Positions 51,127 to 60,107 of a DNA stretch of 64,000 nucleotides are shown piece after piece (positions within the stretch are counted from its first letter, which is position 1; every line of letters starts with the position of its first letter). The stretch is from positions 1 to 64,000 of the IMG/VR virus record IMGVR_UViG_3300037264_007739; one strand, 5' to 3'. Under the pieces are notes generated by a model. That model saw nothing but the letters and a program-made list of their open reading frames with translations, had not been told where the DNA came from and searched no databases. This stretch comes from a virus. A program made the translations under genes and the position numbers.

Positions 51127-53168
51127 TCGACCTCGTCGTCGTAGGCACCGAGATCGGTGTCCACGCCTTTCATCATGGCCTTGATGATCTGCGCCAAGTT
51201 CTCCTTGCCGACGCCGTGGGCGAGCGCGTTGCGCAGCTCATCGGCGCCTTTCTCGTTCACGACCTCGGCGAGCGTTCGGACCTTGGGGAGCACGATCGAT
51301 TCGATGTGCTCGTCCACGCTGCCGCGCACGATGTAATAGAGGATCGAGAGCCCGGTGATGCCGACTTCGTACGGTCGGTCTTCGGCTTGGAGGAGCGCCG
51401 CCGGCTGCCAGTGCAGATCGGCGAAGTGAACGCTCGACGCTCCTTTTAGGCTGATCGCCACCTGAACGGAGTCGATGGTCGCGACGAAGACGCCGGCCTT
51501 CGGGTGCTCGCGGAACGCACGCGCCATCTCGAAGCGCCCCTGCGGTGATGTATCGCCGTGCACAGTCCAGATCTTCGTGTCGACCTCGCGCATCCGCGAC
51601 TTGACGTCGTGCTTCTTGCACGCGGCCTCGATGGCCTTGCCCATCTTCTCGGCGGATGCACGGAGGTACACGAAGACGACGCACTTGTTTCCCTCGCCGA
51701 GCTCGCTGATGACGTTCTCGGTGACGAAGTCGACCTTCGCATCGAAGGTCTTCTTGAGAAGGGAGGCGAGCCGCGCTTCGTCATTAGACCCGCGGGGCTT
51801 CTTCGAGCCGACGTCTCCTGCGTCGACGCGCACGACCTGGCGCACCTTCGGGGGCATCTGCGACAGGATGAGATTCCTCGGGCGTTGGATCTTGAACATT
51901 GGGAGCCGCACCTTGAGCTCCGTGTCCACGTGGATGCTTCGACCGTCAGCCTTCCAGCCGTACTCGTCCTTCATGCCTTCGCAGTATCGGGCGTGGAACG
52001 CGAACGGCAGGCGATCGGTCTGCGACGTGCCGGTGAGCGCGCCTTTGCTGATCGCGTCGAGCGGGCCCCACAAGTCGCGCGTGAATCCAAAGATCGGTGT
52101 GCCAGTGAGCGCCCAGACAATGTCGAAGTTCTCGGTGACCTCGACGACGCGATCGCGCCGCGTCTGCCCCTTGCGCGACGAGTCCGTCGAGAAGCCGCGG
52201 ATCATATGCGCCTCGTCGAGGATGCCGAGGTCGAATCGGTGCGACGCGAGCACCGGCGCCCAGCCTTGCAAGTTCTCTTGCACGTGCAGCTTGCCGGCTG
52301 CATCGCTGTTCTTCTGAGCAACGAGAATGTCGTAGTTGCAGACGACGTACTTCGCGTTCTCGATCGCAGCGTGAAGCTCATCGAGGCAGAGGACACACGG
52401 CTCAATGAGCCCGCGCGTGTTCCATGATGGCGGCGCGTCATTATGCTTCGGGCACTCGGCGATCAGCGCGCCACTCACGTCCCATTCCCAGACGTACGTG
52501 TCGAAGACCTTGTAGCCGTTGGCCTGCCCGTTTCGCATCTTGCACACGGCGCAGTAGGCGTCGTCGACGCGACCGCGTGCATCGCACGTTCGGCAATAGC
52601 GCTTGGCGAAGTCGCCGGCGCGGCCTTCAAGGATCAGCGCCTCCTCCTTGAGCCACTTCGCGATCTCTTCGGCCCAGACGTACTTCGCGAGCGCCGGACA
52701 GACAACGAGCGTGCGTTTCGCGTCGACAAGGACGCTTGCTGCGAGTGCCATGGCGCTTTTTCCTGACCGCATCGGGTCGCACTGCATGGCGTAGGCGCGG
52801 CGCGCGAGGAAGAGCGCGCCCTCCTTTTGATACGGTCGAAGTTTTGCGGGGAGCTCGAGCCGGCGGTAGCGTTCGAGGCCGGGGAGTGCGGCGGCTTCGG
52901 CTTTGAGCGCCTCGTCCGACAGGTTCTCTTCGGTCGGGGGTGGCGGGCAGGGAAGGCCGAGATGCTCGGCCAGCATCGGTGCGATGTCCCAGGTGCAGGC
53001 AACGCCGCCCGGCGCCCGCGCGATACCTGGAATCGATGTCAGCTCCCGAAGGCGCGGCCAGGGGAGCTGCACGGCGAAGAACGCCGGGCGCTCTCCCCGA
53101 GCGCCGAGGGGCGGAACATAGGGCATGCCGGGGACCCTCGCATGGGGCCAGGATGTGGTCAAGGTCAT
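51123..53168 (-). CDS. SNF2/SF2-type DNA helicase
   Basis: A 681-residue helicase, start at MTLTTSW because GAGGAGCGACGAA lies just upstream. Motif I is CDPMRSGKSAMA (near 145), motif II is LGILDEAHMI (near 320), and the end has GASSVHFADLHWQPAALLQAEDRPYE (motif VI). An internal zinc region (CRTCDARG...CAVCKM) lies between motifs I and II. It probably remodels or unwinds DNA during phage replication or recombination. It starts the leftward block. Confidence 0.86.
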   Translation of the reverse strand: MTLTTSWPHARVPGMPYVPPLGARGERPAFFAVQLPWPRLRELTSIPGIARAPGGVACTWDIAPMLAEHLGLPCPPPPTEENLSDEALKAEAAALPGLERYRRLELPAKLRPYQKEGALFLARRAYAMQCDPMRSGKSAMALAASVLVDAKRTLVVCPALAKYVWAEEIAKWLKEEALILEGRAGDFAKRYCRTCDARGRVDDAYCAVCKMRNGQANGYKVFDTYVWEWDVSGALIAECPKHNDAPPSWNTRGLIEPCVLCLDELHAAIENAKYVVCNYDILVAQKNSDAAGKLHVQENLQGWAPVLASHRFDLGILDEAHMIRGFSTDSSRKGQTRRDRVVEVTENFDIVWALTGTPIFGFTRDLWGPLDAISKGALTGTSQTDRLPFAFHARYCEGMKDEYGWKADGRSIHVDTELKVRLPMFKIQRPRNLILSQMPPKVRQVVRVDAGDVGSKKPRGSNDEARLASLLKKTFDAKVDFVTENVISELGEGNKCVVFVYLRASAEKMGKAIEAACKKHDVKSRMREVDTKIWTVHGDTSPQGRFEMARAFREHPKAGVFVATIDSVQVAISLKGASSVHFADLHWQPAALLQAEDRPYEVGITGLSILYYIVRGSVDEHIESIVLPKVRTLAEVVNEKGADELRNALAHGVGKENLAQIIKAMMKGVDTDLGAYDDEVE

Positions 53169-53272
53169 TTCGTCGCTCCTCGTGCGAAAGTTTTCATGTG
53201 TAGGTTTGACGCGCCGGGCGCGAAGGATTTTGACCGATACGGTGTCGTTCCCGTTGCGATAGGTCGTGCCAT
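53169..53272. promoter_or_regulatory. Divergent intergenic region between helicase and DUF927 gene
   Basis: A 104-base gap separates two divergent blocks, so promoters for both must lie here or within the gene starts. A GC dyad CGCGCC-G-GGCGCG lies at about 53211-53223. No strong sigma70 pair was clear by eye. Confidence 0.45.
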
Positions 53273-55132
53273 ATGGCAACGTCGCCCCCCATGACGCGAA
53301 AGAAGCCCGAGCTGACAGTCGTCGACGGCGAGAGAGACGCTGCCGACGACGCGCAGCCGAGGCCGGTCAAACGGCCGGGCCAAAAGATCGGCGACTTCAC
53401 CGTCCCATACGGGTACGAGATCTGGAGCGACGGCCTGTACACCATCTCGACGCCGACGCCCGACGACCCATCCGAGCCAAGTCTGAAGGACTGCCCAAGT
53501 CCGGCGCAGCGGACGAATCTTCGCCGGATATGTCATGAGCCAGTGTGGATCCGTCGCTTCGGACGCGTGCTCGACTCGGACGAGCAACTTCTCGAGCTCG
53601 CCTACAAGGATGCGCTCACCGGCGAGATCGTTGCCACCTGGGTCGACCGCCTCCAGATCGCCTCGAAGCAGGCGATCACAGCCCTCTCCAGGAACGGTGT
53701 CCCCGTCACCGAGGGGACCTCGATCTCCCTCATGCACTTTCTTGACGCAGCGCTCCATCTGAACGGCGGCAAGCTCGAGATCCACCAGATCGTCCGGCGA
53801 ACGGGCGCCCACGAGATCAAAGAGGGCATAGGCTGGATGATCGGCGACCGCTGGATCGGACCGATCAACACCCGTGTCGTTCCCGACCCGCGGAGCCGGG
53901 CCGACTTCTCGGACGGCTTCACTGTCTCGGGCGACGAGGATCAGTGGTTCGCGACCTTCAAGCGCGTCGCCGAGATCGGCCCGGTCGCCCGTTGGCTCAT
54001 CTACTCGGCCTTCGCCGCGCCGCTCCTGCGCTTCGTCGACGAGCGGACCTTCGTCATTCACCACTGGGGCGACTCCGGCACCGGCAAGACCGCCCTCGCG
54101 AAGTTCGCGATGAGCGCCTGGGGCGACCCGAATCGCCTGATGATGACATTCAACCGGACCAAGCTCTCCTTCACCGAGACGTTCAACTACCTCGACGACG
54201 TCCCAGTCCTCTTCGATGAGCTTCAGGTCGCGAACCGAGATGACATATTGGCGGCGATCTACTCCCTCGTGCTCGAGCAGCACCGGATGCGCGCCGGCCA
54301 GTCTGGCGGTCTCCAGGCCCGAGGCGGTGGCTGGCACACGGTCGTGCGGACCACCGGCGAGGAGGAGATCGCCGGCCGTGACGGCAAGGTCGCCGACCTT
54401 GGTGGCGCCGCCAACCGCACGATCCAGATTGGCGTGCCGGTGCTCGTGCCCGAGCAGGCCCGCGAGGTCCACAAGTGGCTCGCGAAGAGGCACTACGGCT
54501 GGGGCGCGATGCGCTTCCTCTCTCAGCTCTCGACCATCGCCGGCCTCCCAGACGGGCAAGGGAAGGCGCTCCTGACCGAGCGCTTCACCCAGATCCGTGA
54601 CGAGGTCACGGCGCGCTCGGTCTCGACGCCGACGCTCCACGCCCGCGTTGGGCAGCTCGCCGTCGTCGCCCTCGCGCAGTACCTCGCCGATCGCTGGTTC
54701 TTCTCAGCGAGCCCAGACGTCGCGCTCGAGTGCGCCATCGCCGACGCGGTCGTAGTCGCCGCCGCCCTCTCCACGGGCGAGAACCGCACGCCGCTCGCCG
54801 ACGAGGCTCTTCAGCTTCTCCACGACCACTTCGTCGGGCACAGGCACCTCTGGTTCGACCTCGCCAACGAGGCCGAGGAGAAAACCGTCAGTGAGGGGCG
54901 CCAGAAGCAGATGTTCGGCGTCCTCGCCCCAGGCGAGATCTGGCTCATCCAGCGTGAAGCCAACAACCTGCTGAAAAAGCACAGCTTTCCTCCGCGCCGT
55001 GTCTGGGCCGACCTTCGGGACCGCGGCCGGCTGCTCCTGCCGCCGAGCGCCAAAGGCACATTCGGTAGCCCGCGCAGACATGGTAGCCTCTACGCGAAGG
55101 TCTATGTCATTGATCGCGCTGGCCTTTTCTAA
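53273..55132 (+). CDS. DUF927 family helicase/ATPase
   Basis: A 619-residue protein with the DUF927 layout. A mixed N-terminal half contains WVDRLQIASKQAITAL, and an ATPase follows with Walker A HHWGDSGTGKTAL (about residues 262-273) and Walker B VLFDELQVANRDD (near 311). DUF927 ATPases are replication-associated helicases of phages and integrative elements. ATG 53273 is used; a second start at 53291 would lose the first 6 residues. Confidence 0.83.
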   Translation: MATSPPMTRKKPELTVVDGERDAADDAQPRPVKRPGQKIGDFTVPYGYEIWSDGLYTISTPTPDDPSEPSLKDCPSPAQRTNLRRICHEPVWIRRFGRVLDSDEQLLELAYKDALTGEIVATWVDRLQIASKQAITALSRNGVPVTEGTSISLMHFLDAALHLNGGKLEIHQIVRRTGAHEIKEGIGWMIGDRWIGPINTRVVPDPRSRADFSDGFTVSGDEDQWFATFKRVAEIGPVARWLIYSAFAAPLLRFVDERTFVIHHWGDSGTGKTALAKFAMSAWGDPNRLMMTFNRTKLSFTETFNYLDDVPVLFDELQVANRDDILAAIYSLVLEQHRMRAGQSGGLQARGGGWHTVVRTTGEEEIAGRDGKVADLGGAANRTIQIGVPVLVPEQAREVHKWLAKRHYGWGAMRFLSQLSTIAGLPDGQGKALLTERFTQIRDEVTARSVSTPTLHARVGQLAVVALAQYLADRWFFSASPDVALECAIADAVVVAAALSTGENRTPLADEALQLLHDHFVGHRHLWFDLANEAEEKTVSEGRQKQMFGVLAPGEIWLIQREANNLLKKHSFPPRRVWADLRDRGRLLLPPSAKGTFGSPRRHGSLYAKVYVIDRAGLF

Positions 55133-55432
55133 AGGCGCTACCACAAGCCCCCCAGTTCACCACTTTTTTGAAGATAGACTCTAAAACTTGACAGGTAAAG
55201 GGCGATTTACTTGGGGGGTCGATCTATATATATCCTTTACGTGTGCGGTCTATACTAGTCTTTTATCTAAAAGATCTAGTAGTAGTAGTAGTAGTAGCGC
55301 GTATGTACCTGATCTACCTTTCCTTTTTCTATTACCAGAAAGGGGAAACCCCTATGGTAGCGTTTCAGTAGCCGAGGTAGCAAACCGACTGATATCTATT
55401 GACGATGTCGTCGACGTTATGTATTACGTGTC
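55133..55432. other. AT-rich intergenic region with (TAG)7 and dyads, candidate origin or control region
   Basis: 300 bases of unusually low GC for this genome. It contains TTGACA (55188), TATATATAT, an imperfect dyad around CTAGTCTTTTATCTAAAAGATCTAG-like sequence (about 55256-55280), seven consecutive TAG units near 55277-55297, and an AGGGG-AAA-CCCCT hairpin near 55336-55348. CCCCCCAG and CTTGGGGGG flank part of it. It has no convincing gene; a replication origin or regulatory hub is plausible. Confidence 0.55.
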
Positions 55433-56122
55433 ATGCCCGCAAGCGTAGAATCAATGTTCAACTTCGTCGAGATATGGAACGCTGCAACGTCCATAATGGA
55501 TGTTGCAAAGAACTACGGTATCAAGCCGCTCTCTGCGCTCGCTCGAGCGAGGCGTCTTCGCGCTACGGGATTGCCGCTCAAACAGCTCTCGGACGAGAGC
55601 CAGGCGTACGCCCTCACACATCCATCCCGCAAGCCCCCGAAGCCGGACGGTGCGGCAACCGAACCGCGCCCGCGGGGCCGCCCGCCAAACGAGTCGAAGC
55701 CCAGGACGACGTTCAACTGCCACGTGCAGACGATGGTCACCTACGAGACGTTCGGCCGACTCCTCGCCGGCGAGCGGGCGCTCTCCTCCGGGCGGGTCCG
55801 CGAGATCATCGAGCTCGGGCTCGAGGCCGAGCTTCAGCTGACTGCCGAGAGCGTCGAGGTCGAGGTCGAGGTCCCTGTCGTCGCGGCCCAAGCCGAGCAC
55901 GGTGAGTGCCTCGATTGCGACGCGCTCATTTTGACGCATCGCGCCGGGCGCACGCACTGCTGGTGCGGCGAGGACTGGCCCTGCCCGGTGCTCGGAGCCG
56001 CGCCGCTGACGCCATCGCCCGACCCCCAGGAGGGGCGCCAGGAGGCACCCGCGCTGCCTGCGCCCGCTCCGCCCGCCTTTGACCTCTTTGGGCCTACTCC
56101 GGGCCTTGGCGGTGCCTCGTGA
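55433..56122 (+). CDS. HTH/zinc-containing regulator-like protein
   Basis: A 229-residue protein. The N-terminus (VEIWNAATSIMDVAKNYGIKPLSALARARRL) resembles a small HTH. The middle is RGRPPNESKPRTTFNCHVQ. The C-terminal part has CLDCDALIL...CWCGEDWPC, which may bind zinc, then a Pro-rich tail. A shorter start at 55454 is possible. It lies just after the AT-rich region and before the UvrD-like gene (GTGA overlap), so it may act there as initiator or regulator. Confidence 0.55.
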   Translation: MPASVESMFNFVEIWNAATSIMDVAKNYGIKPLSALARARRLRATGLPLKQLSDESQAYALTHPSRKPPKPDGAATEPRPRGRPPNESKPRTTFNCHVQTMVTYETFGRLLAGERALSSGRVREIIELGLEAELQLTAESVEVEVEVPVVAAQAEHGECLDCDALILTHRAGRTHCWCGEDWPCPVLGAAPLTPSPDPQEGRQEAPALPAPAPPAFDLFGPTPGLGGAS

Positions 56123-57624
56123 GCGGCAACGGCATCATTTGGGACCGTTATCAACGAGCCGTCTTCGACGACCTCGCCCAGGGCCAGGGGCACACCGTGG
56201 TCCTGGCCCGCGCGGGGTCGGGGAAAACGACGACCATCATCGCCGGCCTCGACCATCTCCCCTCCTGGGGCACGGTGCTTCTCACCGCGTTCAACAAGGG
56301 CGTCGAGCGCGAGCTCAAGGCTCGGGCTCCGAGCCATGTTCGTGTGCGAACGCTTCACGGCCTCGGGTACAGCGCTCTTCGCCAGCATCACGGCAGTGTC
56401 GAGATCGACGAGCACAAGGGGCGGAACATCGCGTACCAGGTGCTCAACGACTACGCGAACCAGTACCGTGTGCGGATCGACATCGGCGAGCTCGCCCCGA
56501 AGCTCCGGCAGCTCTCCTCCCTGGCGAAGAACTGCCTCGCTCGTGATCTCGCCGACGTCGAGCGCATCGCCTACGCCTTCGGGCTCGATAGCTACGACTT
56601 CCCCGCGCCGTTTGCTGCACAGCTCGTGGCTGAATGTCTCAAGCGCGCCACGGCTGTCACAAAGCGCATCGACTTCGATGACATGATTTATCTCCCCGCG
56701 AAGCTCGGCGCGAATCCAAGCCCCTTCGACTTCGTGCTCGTCGACGAGCTTCAGGATGTCAATGCGGCGCAGCTCAATCTTGCTGCAAGTGCGTGCAAGG
56801 GCAGGTTTATTGGTGTTGGTGACATAAATCAGGCGATTTATTTATTCCGTGGGGCAGATGCGAACGCGATCCCTCGCACTATCCAAGAGCTCAATGCCAA
56901 GGTGCTTCCGCTCAGTGTGACATATCGGTGCCCGCTCGCCGTCATCGCGTACGTCCAGTCTAGGGTCTCAGGCATCGAAGACCTTGAGCCACGTCCAGGC
57001 GCGCCCCAGGGCGTCGTCGCCGAGCGCCGTCTCGAGGAGCTCCTCGGGCCGTTCGGTGCAAGACCTGGAGACTTCATTCTTTCCAGGCTAAACGCGCCGC
57101 TCATGCCGATCTGCATGCACTTCCTTCGACATGGCATACCGGCCGTTGTCGCTGGACGTGACATGGGGCGAAACCTCGCCGACCTCGTGAAGAAGGCAGG
57201 TGCGTACACCACACGGGATCTTCTTGGGTGGCTCGACGACCACCAACGGAAGGAGTACGAGCGCCTTCTCCAGGCCGACAAGCTCGAGCGATATGTCCAG
57301 GTCCAGGACCAGATCGACGCCGTCCGCGCCCTCACCGATGGCACGAAGCTCGCCGCCGAGGTCACCGCCGTGATCGAGACCATCTTCTCGGACGACCGAC
57401 CAACCGGAGCGGTGGTCTGCTCGACGGTGCACAAGGCAAAGGGGCTCGAGCGGGACCGGGTCTGGCTCCTCGACAACACCTTCTTCCTTTGGGACGGGAT
57501 CGAGGAGGAGAACCTTTATTATGTCGCTTGCACAAGATCTAGATCTGACCTGTATCTCGTGCCAGATGGCGTTCCGACCGCCAGTAGCATCCGCGGCCTG
57601 ATGGCGAATCACGACGTCTCTTGA
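56119..57624 (+). CDS. UvrD/PcrA-like superfamily 1 helicase
   Basis: A 501-residue SF1 helicase. Motif I is ARAGSGKTTT (near 30-39), Ia includes AFNKGVE, II is VLVDELQDVN (near 205-214), III is GDINQAIYLFRGAD, V is STVHKAKGLERD and VI is YYVACTRSRSDL. This is the complete Rep/UvrD set in a compact form. It is likely to unwind DNA in replication or repair. The GTG start overlaps the previous stop. Confidence 0.9.
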   Translation: MSGNGIIWDRYQRAVFDDLAQGQGHTVVLARAGSGKTTTIIAGLDHLPSWGTVLLTAFNKGVERELKARAPSHVRVRTLHGLGYSALRQHHGSVEIDEHKGRNIAYQVLNDYANQYRVRIDIGELAPKLRQLSSLAKNCLARDLADVERIAYAFGLDSYDFPAPFAAQLVAECLKRATAVTKRIDFDDMIYLPAKLGANPSPFDFVLVDELQDVNAAQLNLAASACKGRFIGVGDINQAIYLFRGADANAIPRTIQELNAKVLPLSVTYRCPLAVIAYVQSRVSGIEDLEPRPGAPQGVVAERRLEELLGPFGARPGDFILSRLNAPLMPICMHFLRHGIPAVVAGRDMGRNLADLVKKAGAYTTRDLLGWLDDHQRKEYERLLQADKLERYVQVQDQIDAVRALTDGTKLAAEVTAVIETIFSDDRPTGAVVCSTVHKAKGLERDRVWLLDNTFFLWDGIEEENLYYVACTRSRSDLYLVPDGVPTASSIRGLMANHDVS

Positions 57625-57667
57625 CCAGATTGTTTCCAGAATCGCCAGACATGCGAGGTTAGGACAC

Positions 57668-57678
57668 GACATATTGTC
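57668..57678. promoter_or_regulatory. Dyad upstream of XRE regulator
   Basis: GACATATTGTC lies 36 bases upstream of the XRE-type gene and is inside a larger imperfect dyad (GGACACGACA... / ...TTGCGTCC). It could be the operator for autoregulation. No close copy was identified by eye. Confidence 0.4.
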
Positions 57679-57713
57679 TTGCGTCCACTTCCAGAAACCG
57701 GTACAACTGACAC

Positions 57714-58046
57714 ATGGCAAGTAACGGCGACGCCACTGTGGTCGCGATCGATGCGGGCGGTGATGTAGAGAACGGCGAGCTCCCGGCGTCGGTCGCGCGA
57801 CTTGCAACGGCGATCCGTAAAGCGCGAGAGAAGCGTGGATGGTCACAGGCGGTGCTCGCCGAGACCGCGCACGTTTCGCACGACATCGTGCACCGGCTCG
57901 AGACCGGAAAGAGCGATGTGCTCTTCGGCGTTGCAGTCGACATCGCGCGCGTGCTGAACGTGTCGCTCGATGATGTCGCGTACACGCCGCGCGTGTCGAA
58001 GCGTGTTCGAGAAGCGGCGGAAGCCGCAGGGCAGGAGGAAGCATGA
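57714..58046 (+). CDS. XRE-family HTH regulator
   Basis: A 110-residue protein with an HTH_3 region (LATAIRKAREKRGWSQAVLAETAHVSHDIVHRLETGKS, about residues 30-67), then LFGVAVDIARVLNVSLDDV. This is a Cro/CI-like repressor type. The upstream dyad fits autoregulation. A lysis-lysogeny switch is possible but not shown. Confidence 0.83.
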   Translation: MASNGDATVVAIDAGGDVENGELPASVARLATAIRKAREKRGWSQAVLAETAHVSHDIVHRLETGKSDVLFGVAVDIARVLNVSLDDVAYTPRVSKRVREAAEAAGQEEA

Positions 58047-58468
58047 AGATCCGTGATGCAGTTCAGGTCGCTGCGGAAGCCGTGCTGTCCGAGCTCCTTG
58101 TGCCGAACGCGGCCAAGGAGCTCGCGTGTCAGATCGGCGAGCGCGCCGAGACGCATGTCATCGCCGCGATCACCGGCGACGCTTCGTCCGTCACGCCTAG
58201 GGCGAAGACGGCGGCGCATGCCATCGCCAAGAAGGCGAAGGCGAAGAGGGCGGTCAAGACCAAGCCCGAAGCCAAGCCCGAAGCCAAGCGTCGCAAACCG
58301 CGCCAGCGCACGAACGGGGTGCACGCCCAACCAGCGGAGCAGGCAATGCCGCCCGTGACCGAGGGCAATGTCGTACCGATCAACGGTACGGCCTCGGTGG
58401 CAGCTCCGGTGGCAGCCCCTACGGACGAATCTGTCCAGACAGAGGGCAAGCCTGGTCTCGGCTTGTAA
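58043..58468 (+). CDS. Lys/Ala-rich protein with repeats
   Basis: A 141-residue protein whose start overlaps the regulator stop (ATGA) after AGGAGGAAGC. The middle is basic with KPEAKPEAK repeats, like nucleoid-associated or histone-like tails, and the C-terminus is Val/Ala/Pro-rich. It may bind DNA. No enzyme motif. Confidence 0.55.
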   Translation: MKIRDAVQVAAEAVLSELLVPNAAKELACQIGERAETHVIAAITGDASSVTPRAKTAAHAIAKKAKAKRAVKTKPEAKPEAKRRKPRQRTNGVHAQPAEQAMPPVTEGNVVPINGTASVAAPVAAPTDESVQTEGKPGLGL

Positions 58469-58483
58469 GGGGAGGAAACGGCG

Positions 58484-58750
58484 GTGCTTCTTCAACAACT
58501 CATCGGAAAGTCAGTCAATTCAGGAAATGGACACGCACCGCGCGTCCAGAAAGCGTCCAGGAAGAAGACGCAGAGTCCCAAGGTCAAGAAGTCGGAAGAT
58601 ACCGACTCCCGCTGCGTCCAGGTCAAGTCGGCTGTCCGCCGAACCGAGAAGCGGGCTTTCGAGGAGCTGGCGATCAAGCGCGAGACGACCTTGTCAGACC
58701 TCATCAGGGACTTCTTGTTGGAGGAGGCGAAGAGCGAAGGGCTGTTGTGA
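58484..58750 (+). CDS. Ribbon-helix-helix-like small protein
   Basis: 88 residues, GTG start after GGGGAGGAAACGGCG. After a basic head the sequence CVQVKSAVRRTEKRAFEELAIKRETTLSDLIRDFLLEEA (residues 46-84) matches the ribbon-helix-helix pattern. It could act as a transcription factor or plasmid-type regulator. Confidence 0.6.
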   Translation: MLLQQLIGKSVNSGNGHAPRVQKASRKKTQSPKVKKSEDTDSRCVQVKSAVRRTEKRAFEELAIKRETTLSDLIRDFLLEEAKSEGLL

Positions 58751-58795
58751 AGGTGGAGGGCCTGTGTCCTCGACCCTCACAGAAGGAGGGCAACG

Positions 58796-59104
58796 ATGGA
58801 TCGCAGAAATGGGCTTCCGCTCGCGCTCGTCAAGAGCGTTCCGGATTATGACATGAACCCGACGGGCCTTCCGTCCGTCGCGAGCACGAAGTGTGGCCAC
58901 TGCGGTGGCACGTTGACCGAGCGCAAGGTCGGCACCGACTACTGCTGCAAGGACGCCGAGCTCGAGACCCTCCGCTCGGTTGTCGTCGAGCTCGATCAGC
59001 GCCTCGCCGTCGAGCTCGAGGACCCCCCGCAGGATCGACACGGAGCACTATTTCTTTCGTGGGCGAAGGCGCGCGTCCGTCGTGCTCTTCGTCTTCCGTC
59101 GTGA
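58796..59104 (+). CDS. Small zinc-finger-like protein, 102 residues
   Basis: Strong ribosome site AGAAGGAGGGCAACG. CGHCGGTL...DYCCK may bind zinc; a coiled-coil-like helix follows. It is the last gene of the rightward block, and its end lies 3 bases from the convergent dNMP kinase gene. Confidence 0.55.
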   Translation: MDRRNGLPLALVKSVPDYDMNPTGLPSVASTKCGHCGGTLTERKVGTDYCCKDAELETLRSVVVELDQRLAVELEDPPQDRHGALFLSWAKARVRRALRLPS

Positions 59105-59107
59105 GGT

Positions 59108-59884
59108 TCACACGAGTCCGGCACAGCGGGCACGTAGGTCGTCGAGCGTCCCGTCGTTCACGAGGACGTGGTCGAACAGCACCTCGTCGATCCCGTCCTG
59201 CTCGGTCTCCGAGAGGTGCGCCCCGGCCATGCCGGTTAGCCCCGCCTCTGGGCGCTTGATCTTCCAGACCTCGCCGCCGGCCTCCCTGATCGCCAGCACC
59301 TCGTTGCGAAAGCGGACGTCTGAAAAGATGACGAGCTCTGTCCGCTCGATGACATAAGATGACGCGAAGTGCTCGACGTCGGCAGGACGCCGAATCCGAT
59401 GCCCGTTCGTGAGCCCCTGCGCACGACGCACACCGAGGTCGATCCACGTGTTCGCGTACCGCTCGCGCGCCCATTCTGTGCCGAGCGTTTGGAGCGCCTC
59501 TCGCGGTGTCAGGTGCGAGCAGACCTCGATGCTGAGTGGTCTCCCGCAGCGCCGGCACCGAGGATCGTCATCAGGCATCGGACCGGGCACGTGCCGCCTC
59601 GGGTAGCGCTCGTCCGGCTTGTTGCGCTCGGCTGATGGTCCCCAGAGTTGCATGTACGAGAAGTCGTAGACCTCGCGGCAGATGACCTTGAGCGGATCGG
59701 CGAGCGCCATCTGCACCGCCCGTGCCTTGAGCGCGGTCTTCTTGCGCTCCTTCGCGGCGGTCTCGTGGACGAGCACCTCGATATCGACCCACTGCCCGTC
59801 CATCCACACGGGGTGGACCGGCGCGATCATCGCCGCAACAGAATCCTTCCCGGAGCCCGCTTTTCCCAAAAGGCCGATGATCAT
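59108..59884 (-). CDS. Deoxynucleoside monophosphate kinase (T4 gp1-like)
   Basis: A 258-residue kinase. The P-loop GLLGKAGSGKDS is at residues 4-15, and the body matches phage dNMP kinases (LADPLKVICREVYDF, EALQTLGTEWARE, VIFSDVRFRNEV). A CRRCGRPL zinc-like insert lies near the middle. The start follows TAGGAGGGACG. It converts dNMPs to dNDPs for phage replication. Confidence 0.83.
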   Translation of the reverse strand: MIIGLLGKAGSGKDSVAAMIAPVHPVWMDGQWVDIEVLVHETAAKERKKTALKARAVQMALADPLKVICREVYDFSYMQLWGPSAERNKPDERYPRRHVPGPMPDDDPRCRRCGRPLSIEVCSHLTPREALQTLGTEWARERYANTWIDLGVRRAQGLTNGHRIRRPADVEHFASSYVIERTELVIFSDVRFRNEVLAIREAGGEVWKIKRPEAGLTGMAGAHLSETEQDGIDEVLFDHVLVNDGTLDDLRARCAGLV

Positions 59885-59897
59885 CGTCCCTCCTACC

Positions 59898-60107
59898 TTA
59901 GAACTCTGGTCGCGAGGCGATCTCGAGAATCGTCGCGTGCCCAACGATGCGACTACCCTCTTGCATCGGGACCACAGAGCCGATCGTTACGTGCCCCCAG
60001 AACTCCACCGTGAGCGGCTCAATGTGTATTTCTCCTTCATCACCCGGACGAAGCTCGGCTACTCCATCAAGCAGAACGGGCGCGGGTTCACGAAGCCGTT
60101 CCCGAAG
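59898..60107 (-). pseudogene. Frameshifted EF-Tu domain III-like C-terminal segment
   Basis: This frame opens at 60107 and encodes VAELRPGDEGEIHIEPLTVE...GSVVPMQEGSRIVGHATILEI, which matches the domain III beta-barrel of EF-Tu-like proteins. It has no start codon and no good ribosome site, and lies in the -1 frame relative to the ORF at 60059-60442, whose end reads into the same region. A one-base deletion near a CCC run would fuse the two. No slippery heptamer was found, so a damaged gene or assembly error is likelier than a programmed shift. Confidence 0.6.

Noticed and set aside
55188-55448. 86-codon TTG-start frame with a poly-Ser tract
   Set aside because: The Ser run is only the (TAG)7 tract read in frame; there is no ribosome site and composition is unlike the neighbours. 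The stretch is better seen as non-coding control DNA.
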